64,000 bases of DNA from Mytilus edulis (GCF_963676685.1 NC_092346.1:71129821-71193820), one strand, 5' to 3'; positions 46,117 through 59,595 are shown, numbered from the stretch's first letter. Notes: generated from the letters alone by a model not told the origin. Numbers and translations are program-made.

Positions 46117-49100
46117 ATGGTAAGTTGTTTTATTTATAAGAAAAATGCTATTATTTGTCTGGTTAAGTTGAATGTTTTTTCATATTTTTTTGTGTTGCTG
46201 TGGTATGATTTATTTGTGTATATTTTTAATACACTGAAAAAGAGTTGGTTGATTTGAAGAATTTTTTTGTATGATGGTTTAGTTAATAGTCAACCACGAA
46301 AGTTTTGATAATCTTTACCTAATCTTCATTTTGTAAAAGCAAATGTATCAGCTGGAACATTCAAAACATATCCCCTAGAGTATGGACAAAAGAAGGTTTC
46401 TGACTTTTCAATTTAACTCATTACGGCCAGTTACATATCTTTTACGACGTTCGACGAAAGAATTGTCCATTAAATTGACAAAAATTCTGTCCGCAGTGAA
46501 AGAGAGTCTTCTAAAATACTGTGAAACTGTTTACTGGCGTAGTGGTATTAACCATATCTGAATTCTAAAAAAAACTCTAAAGAACTTCTGGATAATTTTA
46601 AATCTCGATATTTCTCTGAAATTAGTTTTAAAACCCTGTATACCACCATTCCCAATGTGAAATTGAAAAATTGTTAAGAAATAATCCACAATTTTTTTCA
46701 ACATAAAAATGGTAGCATACGCTATAAATTTATGACTTTGGGATACCATACGGCATATCTTGTTAATAGTGAAAAAAAAGTCAAACATGCTACACAGAGG
46801 AACAAGAAGTCAGTATGCTGGAGTTTCTTATTGACAACATATTTGTTGAATTTGGAGGTAGATTTTTTCAACAAATTGTCGGCATTCCTATGGGACGAAC
46901 TGTGCGCATTTCCTTGCCGACCTCTTCTTATTTTCATATGAGTCGGAGTTCCTTCAGACACTTATCAAAAACAAGATGATCAAAGAAGCCAGATCATTTA
47001 ATTTCACATCCAGATATATTTATGATGTTCTTTTCATTAACAATCCAAACTTTTCTGATTGGGTTCCATAGATATATCCTCCAGAACTAGAATTTAAAGA
47101 AACAACAGACACGGCTTCCTCTGCCTCGTTTTTAGACTTATACCTCGAATTTGACTTAAACGGGCATCTCAGTACCAGAATCTATGACAAATTTTAATTT
47201 TGAAATTATCAATTTCCCCTACCTTAGTAGCAATATACCAACTTTACCTGCATATTGGATATACATTTCCCAACTCATTCGGTATTTAAATGCTTGAAGC
47301 TGCTACTCAGACTTTGTTAAACATCACCAGTGTCTGAGCAAAAAGTTGATGAACCAGGGTTATGTCAAAGAACGTCTCGTCCTTTTTCTAAAAAAAAGTT
47401 TATCAAAGATACCAAGACCTTGTTGATAATTATTCCGTATCAACTTCACAAATAATACACGATGGACTTGAAGTATAGATCATAGGTACTGACGTTGTTT
47501 ATCATCTTAATACCATGTTATATTATTATTTTATTTGTCTTTGTAAATTATTACTTTTACTGTATGGTCTATTTTTAGTACTATCCATTTGACGTGGCTC
47601 GGTACTTATACATCCCATCATAGTGTTATTGTGCTATGGTAAAAAAAAAGTATTCTTGTCTTCGTTTTTGCCTAGAACACGGTATTAAATAAAACTGGAA
47701 ATCAACATCAAGTTTAGAAAACCTGCATTACTTCTTACAGCGTAATTTCAATGTTAGTTAGATTATTTTTGAATTTGATGTTACTATATTTTTTTCTTCT
47801 TAGTTGATTTTTTCATATTCAACCTCTTTATTATGATAAAAAGACATATTTTGCATTATAACTACCGTAATAAATAAATTACAAACACTTGATAGTGTGA
47901 CTAAACCTTTTCATATTATGTAAATATGAAATTTGAGAACTAAGCTTATTCCATGCATGCATGGACGAAGGCAACTAACGTTAACTTAGTCCATACTTGC
48001 ATGGACTAACTTTAAAGTCTGCTTGAAAAATTAAATAATTTCAAATGTCCATGTAAAGTTAGTTAAGCTCATGCATGCAATTGGGCCAAGTTTGTTGTGT
48101 TAGTCCATGCAAGTATGGACTAAGTTAACGTTAATTGCTGTCTTCCATGCATACATGGCATAAGCTTAGTTCTCAAGTTTTCATGTTTACATAATATGAA
48201 AAAGTTCAGTCATATTATCAAGTGTTTGTAATTTATTTATTAAGGTAAGTTTTAATGCATAATTTGTCTTTAAATCATAATAAATAGGTTTAATATGAAA
48301 AAATCAACTAAGAAGAAAAAAATGATAGAAACATCAAATTCAAAAATAATCTAACTGACATCATGAAATTGGGCAGTAAGAAGTAATGCAAGTTTTCTAA
48401 ACTTGATGTTGATTTCCAGTTTAATTTAATACCTTGTTCTGTGTGCTTTGTCTTTAAGCCCTTTTGTTATTCTATGTCATACAGGTGAGAGGTTTAGCTA
48501 AAAATGTAGTGCACACTGAATAACCCGCGTAGCAGGTTATTTTAAAGTGTGCATCACATTTTTTATGTTATTTCGAATAGACAGAAAAAAAATTACAGTC
48601 ATTCCTTATAATTAAATTTCAATTTCCATTTTAAGCCGGAGTAAATCATGAAAAAACGTTGATGACGTCTCGGTCTCATGACAAAATTATGTCTATGAGC
48701 TGATAGAAAAGGCACTGTCAGCCAATCAAAAGACGCGTTACATCCAAAATTAAAGTATATCTAAATAGTATACAGAAAAGCGTATCGGACGCACGGATTC
48801 CTAACGTGTTTTTCTATTTTCATCAGTTGTTGTTTTTGCGTATATTAAGTATCTTAAAAATAAGATTGGAGTCAATCTGAACAATCTTCAACGTCCTTTG
48901 AGATGCCATTTGGTAGAATTCATATTGATCAACTGACAATTATTCGGGTTTTGTTTTAACATTTTATTTACCTTGTATGTTGTTTTTTTTTTGTCTTTTA
49001 CATTGTAAATTTTCTTTTAAAAAAATGCTAAACAAATCATGTCATGAAAACAAATTCAAACCAAGAAATAAACAGGTTTGAGTAGTTTTCATATTCCTTT

Positions 49101-52100
49101 TAAGCTCACCTGGCGCAAAGGGCCAAGTGAGTTTTTCTCGTCACTTGTCGTCCATCGTCCGTCGTTAACTTTTTTACATTTTGAACTAGAGAACCACTGA
49201 ATGGAATGAAACCAATCATGGCATGAATGTTTCTTATGAGTTGCTGACCAATTGTTGTTTCTTTGAAGCCTATCAATCACCAATGTTGGCTGCCAGCGTG
49301 GGACTACGTTAAACATTGTACCATACGGACAATACATACGAATGTCTTCTTTTAGAGAACCACTGAATGGAATGAAACCAAACATGATCTGAATGTTCCT
49401 TGTGAGGTGCTGATCAAAGTGAGCTTTTCTCATCACTTGGCGTCCGTCGTCCGACGTCCGTCGTTAACATTTTACGTTTTGAACTTCTCCTAGAGAACCA
49501 CTGAATGGAATGAAACCACACATGGTATGAATATTCCTTATGAGGTGCTGAGCAAGTGTTTTTACTTTGAAGCCGATCCATCGTCCAAGATGGCCGGCTG
49601 CGGGGGACTTCGTATCACATAGGACCCTATGGACAATACATACGAATGTCTTCTTTAAGAGAACCACTGAATGGAATGAAACCAAACATGACATGAATGT
49701 TCCTTTTGAGGTGCTGACCAAGTGTTGTCACTTTGTTGCAAATTTATCATCCAAGATGGCCGCAAGCGGGAAATTCGTTTAACATAGGACCCTACGGACA
49801 ATACATACAAATGTTTTCTTTTAGAGAACCACTGAATGGAATGAAACCAAACATGGCATGAATGTTCCTAATGAGGTGCTGGCCAAGTGTTGTTACTTTG
49901 TAGCCAATCAATCCTCCAAAATTGCTGCCTGCGGGGACTTAGTTTAACAAAGGACTCTATGTGAAGTACATACCAAATAAAATTGAGAATGGAAATGGGG
50001 AATGTACCAAAGAGACAACAACCCGACCATATAAAAAACAACAGCAGAAGGTCACCAACAGGTCTTCAATGTAGCGAGAAATTATCGCACCCGGAGGCGT
50101 CCTTCAGCTGGCCCCTAAACAAATATATACTAGTTCAGTGATTATGAACGCCATACTAATTTCCAAATTGTACACAAAAAAAAAAAACACTGAATGGAAT
50201 GAAACCAAACATGACATGAATGTTCCTCATGACGTGCTGACCAAGTGTTGCTACTTTGTAGCAAATCCATCAACCAAGATGGTTGCCAACGGGGGACTTA
50301 GTTTAACAAAAAAAAAACATGGGAAATATATACAAATGTCTTCTTCTAGAAAACCGATTAATGGATTGAAACTACACATGGTATGAATGTTTCTTTTGAA
50401 GTGCTGAACAAGTGCTGTTACGTTGTAGCTGATTTATCATCCAAGATGGCTGCCAGCAGGGGGAGAAAGTTTTACATAGGACCCTTTTTGAAATAAATAC
50501 AAATGTTTTATTCTAGAGAACCACTAAATAGAATGAAACCAAACATGGCATGAATGTGCCTCATTAGGTGCTGACCAAGTGTTGTTTCTTTGTAGCCGAA
50601 CCATCATCCAAGATGGTCACCAGGATTTTTTTTTTATTAAATTACGGGGCAAATATTAAACCAAATTTGGCCTCAATCATTCTTAGGGTATCTGTTATGA
50701 TTTTAATCTATTTTTACTTGATTTCCAAAACCAAAGTAGAATCAGGTGAGCGACACAGGCTCTTGATAGCCTCTAGTTATAAAACACTAAAAGACCAAGT
50801 GTTTTATAAACTTTCTTCATAAGAATGATGGCATATTTTTGCTGTTGAGGAGGAAAACACGATTTAAAACTGACCATTCGATACCAATTGTTCAAGATAA
50901 GTTTAAATCCAAATTTCACCTTTCTCCGAAATAGTTAGATTCCGTTCGTTTGTATTATTTCATGATCGGGAGCAAATGAAAGGTGTCCATTAATATAAAT
51001 AAAAGATGATGTGAGATATACGTCAAAGTCAGAATATCCCAACAACACCAAAAGCCAGAAGACATATAGAGACAACATACATTTTTTTAAATGGACAAGT
51101 ATGTCAAACACTAAATCGCATCGAGTCTAAAAAGTTGTGAATATTTCTAAACTAATGACTGAAGTTCTTAAATCGAGTTTTTGTTAGTTTTGAAAATTCA
51201 AAACTGAAATTCAGAAGAGCAACAAACTTAGAAAAAATAAAAATAAAGACGCATGCAATACAAGTCTTTCATACAAACAGAATACGCTCGTGATTTATAA
51301 AATTATATAGTTTTCCTATGAACTCATATGCGAAGTAATGTTTGTTTTCATCATTTACTTTAATTACAGTCGAGTGAAATAAGCGAGGAACAGAAGCAAG
51401 GTAAGACTTTATACACCGCTATGACTAAGAAATACCAGGCGTTATAATATTTATAAAGTGCCTAGAAAATCAACCTAACATTGTTAGAGTAGATCTTATC
51501 CCCTCCTCTAACCATTGTGTATTCATAAAAATATGCCAGGGTTCAAATATTCAAACATGGCTAGTCCGTATCAAACGGAATAAAAGACAGCTACTTAAAC
51601 GAAATAATATTAATAACGTTGAATTTAAAGATGAATTTGGACTACACTTTCATATACACCTCTCTCGATGAATGTGCGATATATAAAATTGACTTTGTCC
51701 GTGTCCGGTTGAATTGGACGCTTTTATTTCATATTTCATCTCTTCATGAAAGATTGATTATATTTTGGTTTGGCACTTACTGTTTTTGAGTTGTGACGTT
51801 TTATTATCAGCTGTGAAGGGCAGTTATTTTCTGTTTGTCGATATTTTGAAACTTTTTATTTACCTACTGAAGATGAACAGTGTCGAAAGTTTTCTTTGTT
51901 TGCTTGGTTGGGAAAAATATATAATATTTTGCCTTGAACATTTTTATTTTTTTTGTTTGGAGCTTTACAATTTTGAGTTGTACCGATGTACCGTGCAAAT
52001 GCAATCGAATGTTTCTTACTGAACTTTAAATAAAAGACACAACATATGCAGCTAAGATTTCGTCATAGCTGACTTCTAGCTAGAAATGGAAACTGAACTT

Positions 52101-55100
52101 TGGATGAAAAGTAAATTTAATTTTGGGACAAAAAAGGTAACTTCAATTTTTTTATAGTGAGTTTTTCGTTTTCGTGTAGCAACATTCTAGAGCACCTGCA
52201 TATGGAGTACATATTTCTCACTTTAAACGATATCCCAAGAGTTCTGCTTGTTTTTCCACTTACCTCCTCAACAAATGAGAGTTATAACTTGTTTTACATG
52301 TCGTGAGCACCACAAAGTTAGCCAAACTTTTTACCTTCCTGAAATCCTGAGTTCAGCCTTGGTTTTGGTTAGGTTCGTGTTGTTCAAGTGTTATAATAAT
52401 TTCTCTGTCGTGAGCTGTTGACCTATTTGTCTTTTGTCTTATTATCTTTTGACCATGTCTGTACTTCTTAGAATTGTGACTATTTTGCACCATTTCGATT
52501 TTTCTTACTTTATGCGTACACATTATTTTTAAATCTCAGATATCAAGGAATGGTTTGATATATGTGATACAGATAAAGATGGTAAACTGGCTAAAGAGGA
52601 AATTGCGACATTGTTACGTGTGGTAGGAAATAATCCTACAGAGGATGATATCACACGAATATTTACTGAAGTTGACACAGATGGTAAGTATTACTAATTC
52701 CGCAAAATTTGAATTCCGTTCTTTTATATAAAAAAACTTGCTATTATGTATTGAAAATCAGAAAACAAAATTGAAATTGATTGGCCGAATAAAATTTACT
52801 AATAACAAACAATACAGAGTTGGTATTTTTCAACTGAACTATATTTTTGAATTCTGTGGGACATTTGTGACATAACATATTGAATAAAATAAATATGATA
52901 CGAAATTATGTAACCGCAACTCGTCTTTCTGGAATACGCATCCTCAGGTACGTTTGAGGTAACAATTTATATCAAAAGTTTGTATAAGAAAAAATATAAA
53001 AACTTTTATATAGGGAAAGGGGTTCATATACAAAGGGGTAAGATCAAAAGGCGTCAGTCTAAGCCGACCAACAACAACATGGCCAACTAATCGTAAACTG
53101 TAATTGTCTTTTCATCTTACTACATATAGCTATGTCATTGATAATCATACCTTATGTCACTGTTGTTTTTTTTTGGGGTGATTTAAAAAAAAATAAAAAC
53201 ACACAAAATACTACGCAAACATTTAAGAGTTTAACATTGGAAAAGGTCTAATTCAAACCAAAGGTTAATTATAAGCCAATTAACCTTTTTTTTTCTTTGC
53301 ATTTATTTTGTAATTTATTGAAATTTAAACTAATTTTTTTATACCCTTAAAACATCTATATAGCAAGAAATTTACTGTGTAACGGGTAATAAAACACAGT
53401 GCATCTTTAGAGTTATGGACCAAAATAATATATATAATTGACCATGTTCTCATTCTTTTATGCATAAAATATTTGCTACTCTACTTTTAAACAGCCAGCC
53501 ATCCACAAATCCATTCATCATATGCTTATATGTTAAGATCAAGCATAAACGATATTTCGTGAGGATTTTCATTTTATGATAATCGATCTCGTAATTAAAG
53601 ATTAAATGCATTTTTTTTAATTTTTAGACATATTGATTAAACTATCATTTATCCCACCATTTTCTTCGGAAAATGCCTGTTCTAAGTCAGGAATATGACA
53701 GATGTTTTCCATTTGTTCAGATAGTTGAGATAGTCTAACAATTGATTTTGTTAGTTTGTATGGACTTTTCCTTTTTTTTAATTTACCTAGGAGTTTTTTT
53801 AATTTACCTAGGAGTTTTAATTTACCTAGGAGTTTTTTTTAATTTACCTAGGAGTTTTTTTAATTTACCTAGGAGTTTTTGTTAATACTTTTTTGTATTA
53901 AAGAGTAGTAAAATATAAAGAACAACAAAGCCAAAACAAGAATTATGTTTTCGCAAAAGAGAATATTTAAGAAGCAAAATTTCACAATTGCTAAAAAACA
54001 TTAAAACAAAATCAAATGTCATTGATAAATGGCACACTGCACAACTTCAGCAATGGTAATCTTAAAAATTATGTTGCATCTAACTAAAAATTTGGGAGAA
54101 ACAAATATCTTTTCAATATGAACTGTTTTAAACAGAGGAAAAACTAAACAAAGCTCCAAATTTCATCACACCACATACGAATTGAGGAAGGATGGTATGA
54201 GGATCTCTCCAATACAAACCAAAGCTAAACAGATAAGAACTGGGTTTTTCCCAAGAATCCGGAAACAACCGAACAATAAAATGGATTAAACAATCAGACA
54301 AACGAGAAAAGGCTGACAAGAAATCATTAGATTTTTTCTTTAATTCGGTAATGAACATAGTTGATATACGTATTCAACATTTTAAAGATAATTTTACTCC
54401 TAACAACAACCATAATAGCCCAGTTTCTCGTAAAAAACATAAGCTAAAATAACTCGCCAAGGAATTTGTTTTTGTCCCGTCTGATAAGGCTGCTAACAAT
54501 ATCATTATTGTTTGACGTAAATTTTACATTGAGGTTCTACAAAAGGAAATCACGAATTCACCAACATTCAAACTGACTTCATTTTCGGAAAATAACATCT
54601 GTAACAGATATAAACTTTTAGCTTCCTCTTTACAAGCAGAACCAAATACAATGAAAGTTCCAACTATGTACTGGCTTCCGAAGCTACACAAAACTCCTTG
54701 CAAATATAGATTTATTTCGTCTTCAAGCCATTGTTCCACAACTAAACTATCTATTCTACTTACTAGTACACTTGGTACAATCAAAAACCTGGTAATAAAT
54801 TGTTCAAATAAGGCCTTTGAACATAGTGGAATTAATTACTTTTGGAGTGTCAAAAAATCGTTGGAAGTACTTGATAAATTGCATGCTTATATTGGTGATT
54901 TCGAATTTGTTCAAAGTTTTGATTTTTCAACCCTATATACCACTTTGCCTCATAATCTTATTAAGAAAAATTCACATACCTAATTAAGTGGCCATTTAAA
55001 AAGTCGGAATGCGAATATATATGTTCAAACTCTTTCAGATAATTTTTTAGTATTTAGTAACAACAAACAAAAGAACTATGTCAATTGGACCTGCTTTGAT

Positions 55101-58100
55101 ACTGTAGCTTATACACAATTTTGTTCGCTATGGAGATTCCGTATATCGTCAGGTTATCGGAATTCCCGTGGGGACTAAATGTGCACCACTTATTGCGGAC
55201 CTGTTTCTGTATTGTTATGAGTTACAATTTATGACTAAAATCAGCAAAGACCCATCGAAACAACATCTGATTCAAAAATTTAATAACACTTTTAGATATT
55301 TAGATGATATATTGGCTCTCAATAATGACGACTTCGGTATCTACACTAAAGAGATTTATCCTGCCGAACTGACTTTAATCAAGCTAATACTAACAATTAA
55401 CACTGCCCTTTCCTGGATCTTGATATCTATATCGTTAACAGTAAGCTTAATACCAAAATTTATGATAAAAGAGATGATTTTTCTTTTCCTATTGTTAATT
55501 ATCCATTTTTAGATGGTGACGTTCCCTTGTCACCATCTTATGGTGTTTATATATCTCAACTTGTTCGATTCGCTCGTCTATGTAACAACGTATTTGATTT
55601 CAACGAAAGAAATCTCTGTATTACTGAAAAATTATTAAACCAGGGTTTTCAATATCACAAACTAATCAAAACATTTACTAAATTTTATCATCGGTACAAG
55701 GACATCATTCGTAAATATAAATCAACATGCAGACATCTTATATGTTCAGGTATTTCACATCCAATATTTTATAGTAATATTCTTTATAAAGCACTAAAAT
55801 GTCGGCATTCACCTCAATAGCTAACCAAACCTTTAAACAGACTTATTCGGAACGGATAGGGTTGCGATACTGTTGTCAGGTCATTAAGGATTGCATATTT
55901 TGGTATTAATATTGATTCACTCATAGGGTCTTTGCATCGGAAATAAACACTATTATTCTAAAACCAGTTGTTGGTATGATACGGGTTATGTTCTTCTCAT
56001 ATATTTTATGATGGTATGATACTAAACCCTTAACGGGAGGGAGTTTACTTGATTTTGATATGATGAAGACATAATCTTTCAATCAGTTTAATTGGAGGTC
56101 TGGGAGCTGGCATTTCAGTAACTGCTAGTAGTCTTTTGTTAATGTATGTATCATTGTCATTTTGCTTAGTTTCTTTTGTTACCTATTCTGACATCGGACT
56201 TGAGATCTCACAAAACATGTTTAACCCCGCCGAATTTTTGCGCCTGTCCCAAGTCATGAGCCTCTGGCCTTTGTTAGTCTTGTATGTTTTTTTAATTTAA
56301 GTTCATTATTATGTTTTTGAGTTCAGTGTGACGTCAATTTTCACTGCACTAGTACACAATTTTATTTAGGGGCCAGCTGAGGACCACCTCCGGGTGCGGG
56401 ATTTTCTCGCTGCGTGGAAGACCCATTGGTGGCCTTCGGCTGTTGTCTGCTCTTTGGTCGGGTTATTGTCTCTTTGACATATTCCCCATTTCCATTTTCA
56501 ATTTTAGTATCAATACGATGGCGTAACATGACTTTTAACATTTGTATATATGTAACACTCAGAAACGTGTCCTTCCCCCCCAAACGTGTCCGATTCCCCC
56601 AAACATGTCTAGTTGAAAACTGCGCCAAAGCGTATCATTTGTATAAACGCCCAAACGTGTCCATTTCTCAACTAACCCCCAAACGTGTCCAATCCCCAAA
56701 ACGTGTCCATATCAAGCGTTATTTGGTTATTACTATTTCATTAACGTATACTAATTTTACCATTTCATTAAAAATATACATAAGCACGTTAGTACTTTTT
56801 CAAAACGGAAGAAATAAACTGGCTTAAAGTGGGGGCGTCATTTCGGCTATTTCGTTTGTAAATTGTAAGCAAACATGTTGAGTTAAACAGTACAGTTAAC
56901 GGGTCAAAGTGTCCTTTTCTCTGCTCGTTAAAACTTCAATGTTCTCTCTAATTATGCATGAAATACTGACAACTGGACAATTCGCAATCAACAGCCTAAA
57001 GTTAATTTATTCAGTAGAACTGAAAAAAACATTAAAACTTGTATGTTTTCTCTAATTTGCATGAAATACTTGCAACTGGACAATACGCGATCATCAGTTT
57101 AAAGTTTAGTTTAAAGTTAATGTGTACAGTACAACTTTAAAAACATTAAAACTTGCGAAACTATTGTGCGCTCTAAATATGCATAAAGTACTTGCAACTG
57201 GACAATACGTAATCAACATTCTAAAGTTTATTTATACACTACAAAATAAATTTGCATTTAAAACCGGCGTTGATCACATAACAGTAATATTCATAAAAAA
57301 AAGAATCTATAAAACTTATGCATGGAATATTTGGCACTGGACGTTATGTTTCTTATCGTGTGTCTTTAGTGATGGTGGAAACCTAAAATTTATTAAAAAC
57401 CCGGATAACAAGTTTATAATTTGATGGGCTTTTGAAATACACACAAACTATTGACAAAAGTAAAAAAAATACTGTTAAAACCCCGCCATGCAATATTCGG
57501 ATAAATATAAAAGGCATCATCGGAGTTTATAAGTACAAAATAATTAACAAAGTTAACGATTAATTCAACTCCAGAACTATGTGTATGTTCGCTCTAAACG
57601 AATATGAAATACTTGCAACTGGACAATAAACAACTGCTGTCAAAGTTACTTAATAATAACAGATTAATTTTGCAATTATTACAATCATTAAAAACCTAAG
57701 AGATACATGTAAAAGCGCTAAAAGACGTGTAACGTTTTGGAGTTAAATATTGGACACGTTTTGGCGAATAACAATTATCGGACACGTTTGGGGGTTATGA
57801 AATCGGACACGTTTGGGGAATATTGTACATTTCGGACACGTTTAGGGAGAAAAGACACGTTTGGGAGAATCGGACACGTTTGGGGGAAAGGACACGTTTG
57901 GGAGTGTTACATATATATTTTCAGTGGTTTCCCCCAAAAACAATTATTGACCCTTAGATTAAATCCCTTTTAGGTACTGGTCTTATAGATGTGGAAGAAT
58001 TTCAAGCATATTATGTAAAAAACATAGCGAATGTGGACGAAAAACAAACCCTTATAGAAGCCATTAACAGCTTTGATAAGAATAACGATGGTTTCATCCA

Positions 58101-59001
58101 ACGGGATGAATTAATGAAATTTATGAAGGACTTATCAGAGGAGCAGGCACAAGGAATGCTTGATATGGCAGACAAAAATGGCGACGGAAAAGTTGACATT
58201 GAAGGTACGATACCGATATTTTTATTATAGATTTGTAATATCTTCATTGTGTAGAATCAAAGAGGAATTGTAAAAACCAAAATAACAAGATAACGTTTCA
58301 AATGATAAAAAAAAAAAACACAAAATTAACAGTGTTGAATATCAGGTAATTCGGGGAAACAAGAATTATTGTACCCATGTTGAAACCTTCGTATTATTTT
58401 CTATTCAAACTTGTTTATATATCAATCAATTGTTTTTATGGTAACATGCATGATGATGATTTCCTGGAAGACATATAATAGAAGAAATTTACGACTCATG
58501 AATAGATACTTTGGCTGTTTAGACAATTTGGTAGTATCACAACGTGCTTATTGAAAAAAGTAAAATAACAAAAATACCGAACTCCAAGGAAAATTCAAAC
58601 CGGAAAGTCAAATGACAAAATCAAAAGCTCAAACATAAAACGAATCAAAAACAACTGTCATATTCCTGACTGTGAACAGGCATTTCCTTATGTAGGAAAT
58701 GGTGGATTAAACCTGGTTTTAAAGCTAAACAGCGCATAGTTTCTCTTAATGTTTCAATTATTTTTCTTCTGAGACTTAGCATTAACTTATGTATCAATAA
58801 ATGTAAAAGTCCTTCCTTACTTTATTGTCCCAACGAACTGTATTAGTTTAATTTCGATGAATAAGCTGTCTTATTGGAAAACCGATGAATAAGCTGTCTC
58901 ATTGGAAAACTGATGAATAAAATGAGACATGATACCACATTTTAAATCTGTTCATAAACTTCTATTTTCCAGAGTTTGTGGAATTGATGATGGCGATGTA
59001 A
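46117..59001 (+). CDS. Calmodulin-like protein with four canonical EF-hands, 145 aa
   Basis: Exons: 46117-46119 (ATG, donor GTAAGT), 51370-51400, 52540-52683, 57974-58204 and 58973-59001 (ending EFVELMMAM and TAA). Sizes 3, 31, 144, 231 and 29, all phases matching. The product begins MSSEISEEQKQDIKEWFDI. Loops: DTDKDGKLAKEE, DTDGTGLIDVEE, DKNNDGFIQRDE and DKNGDGKVDIEE, all with acids at 1 and 12, so all four should bind calcium. The segment around EF-hand 3 is four residues shorter than in the neighbours. Introns 1 and 3 each exceed 5 kb and are filled with mobile elements. The ATG exon lies 5.2 kb from exon 2 and is the least certain part, supported only by layout and donor. Confidence 0.85.
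46500..47480 (+). pseudogene. Decayed Penelope-like reverse transcriptase, second family
   Basis: Broken frames read LYTTIPNVKLK, then FLIDNIFVEFGG, QQIVGIPMG and, after a frameshift, LADLFLF, followed by ETTDTASSASFLDL. These correspond to palm blocks of a reverse transcriptase; the catalytic Tyr-x-Asp-Asp is degraded to RYIYDV. It lies in intron 1 of the gene at 46117. Confidence 0.72.
47674..48440. mobile_element. 770-bp foldback palindrome
   Basis: The left end 'agaacacggtattaaataaa' pairs with the right end 'ttaatttaataccttgttct'. The arms run about 380 bp each and meet near 48057. Within each arm, copies of 'agtccat(a/g)cttgcatgga' form smaller nested palindromes. Confidence 0.9.
49103..50776 (+). 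mobile_element. Helitron-like element of the AGCTCACCTGG family, with nested insertion
   Basis: It starts AGCTCACCTGGCGC and ends GGTGAGCGACACAGGC...GCCTCTAG, like the element at 5325. About eight diverged 166-bp core units are present; a second copy of the 'cttggcgtccgtcgtccg' head at 49436 suggests an internal rearrangement. A piece of the Penelope-like 3' tail is inserted at about 49978-50187. Confidence 0.75.
49978..50187 (-). mobile_element. Short Penelope-like 3' tail inserted in a Helitron-like element
   Basis: 'aattgagaatggaaatgggg' to 'ccaaattgtacac' followed by a run of A. It equals the last about 200 bp of the tail at 32228, with the coding part missing. Confidence 0.75.
53640..53885 (+). 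repeat. Dispersed repeat and a 20-28 bp minisatellite
   Basis: After a partial copy of the 38090 family, 'aatttacctaggagttttt' is repeated about six times (53780-53880). Confidence 0.8.
53930..56507 (+). pseudogene. Penelope-like retroelement, most complete copy
   Basis: Blocks in order: VPSDKAANNIIIV near 54475, YWLPKLHKTPCKYRFI near 54670, FDFSTLYTTLPH near 54920, GTKCAPLIADLFLYCYE at 55170, FRYLDDIL at 55290 (catalytic Asp-Asp kept), and SPSYGVYISQLVRFARLCNN at 55530. The WLPKLHK and LYT-x-x-P blocks are typical of Penelope-like reverse transcriptases. At least four frameshifts or stops break the frame. The 3' tail (55820-56507) ends 'attccccatttccattttca'. It lies in intron 3 of the gene at 46117. 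No GIY-YIG endonuclease was seen. Confidence 0.75.
56550..57912. mobile_element. TIR element built of ACACGTTTGGGG motifs
   Basis: The left end GTAACACTCAGAAACGTGTC and the right end GACACGTTTGGGAGTGTTAC are inverted copies, with the similarity running about 50 bp. Each side holds five to seven copies of the ACACGTTT(G/T)GGG motif, all pointing inward or outward in register. The interior has a 45-bp block ('cttgcaactggacaatacg') repeated about four to five times. The flanks are TA-rich (TATATAT), so the target duplication is not clear. It ends 62 bp before an EF-hand exon (57974). Confidence 0.8.
58590..58740 (-). repeat. Dispersed repeat, inverted copy of the 38090 family
   Basis: 'caactgtcatattcctgact' to 'ggtggattaaacctggtttt' is the reverse complement of part of the 38090 block. 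Confidence 0.72.
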
Positions 59002-59104
59002 ATCACGTAAATTATTGAACAAAAAGAAATCAATGGCATCACTAGATTCTTATATCAAAAATATTGCTAAGTGTTTGTGAAGATTATTTCATATACCATC
59101 TGAA

Positions 59105-59110
59105 AATAAA
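59105..59110 (+). terminator. Possible polyadenylation signal of the 46-59 kb gene
   Basis: AATAAA about 105 bp after the stop codon at 59001. Confidence 0.5.
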
Positions 59111-59319
59111 ATCGCATCCTTTTTTGTTTTTGTCTCTGTAAGTTTCTGTTTTGTGTTCACGTCTGTTGTTATTAAAGGTGAAATAAATCATTATGAGTTA
59201 TACATGTCAAAATGTTTGTTTGTTTGTTTTTTGTTTGTTGTTGTTTGCCTGATGACGTCACATTGAAAGAACACATCTTTTTCCAGATCATTTAAAAAGA
59301 AGGATATTAAGATTGGCGA

Positions 59320-59595
59320 AATGGACGCCACACTAAAATCCGAAACATACAAATGAACCAAAATTATATAAAAAAGTACACAAGACTGACAAAGACTAGA
59401 GGTTGACCATGGACAGGGGGAAACATGTGGCGGTGTTTATACATGTTTTGTGAGATCTCAACCCTCCCTGCATATTTGGAATAAACAAACAAAACTCAGT
59501 TTAGAAGAAGACCGTTGTTAAAAATAGCAAAATGACAATTATCAATAGAAATTAACAAAGGAGTACTAGCAGTTACTGACATGCCAGCTCCAAAA
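59320..59595 (-). mobile_element. Fragment of the Penelope-like 3' tail
   Basis: Diverged copy of the tail at 32380-32710, including 'gtgagatctcaaccctccc' and 'actgacatgccagctccaa'. Confidence 0.7.

Noticed and set aside
54128-54784. Minus-strand open frames of 76 and 86 codons
   Set aside because: They are shadows of the plus-strand Penelope-like element.
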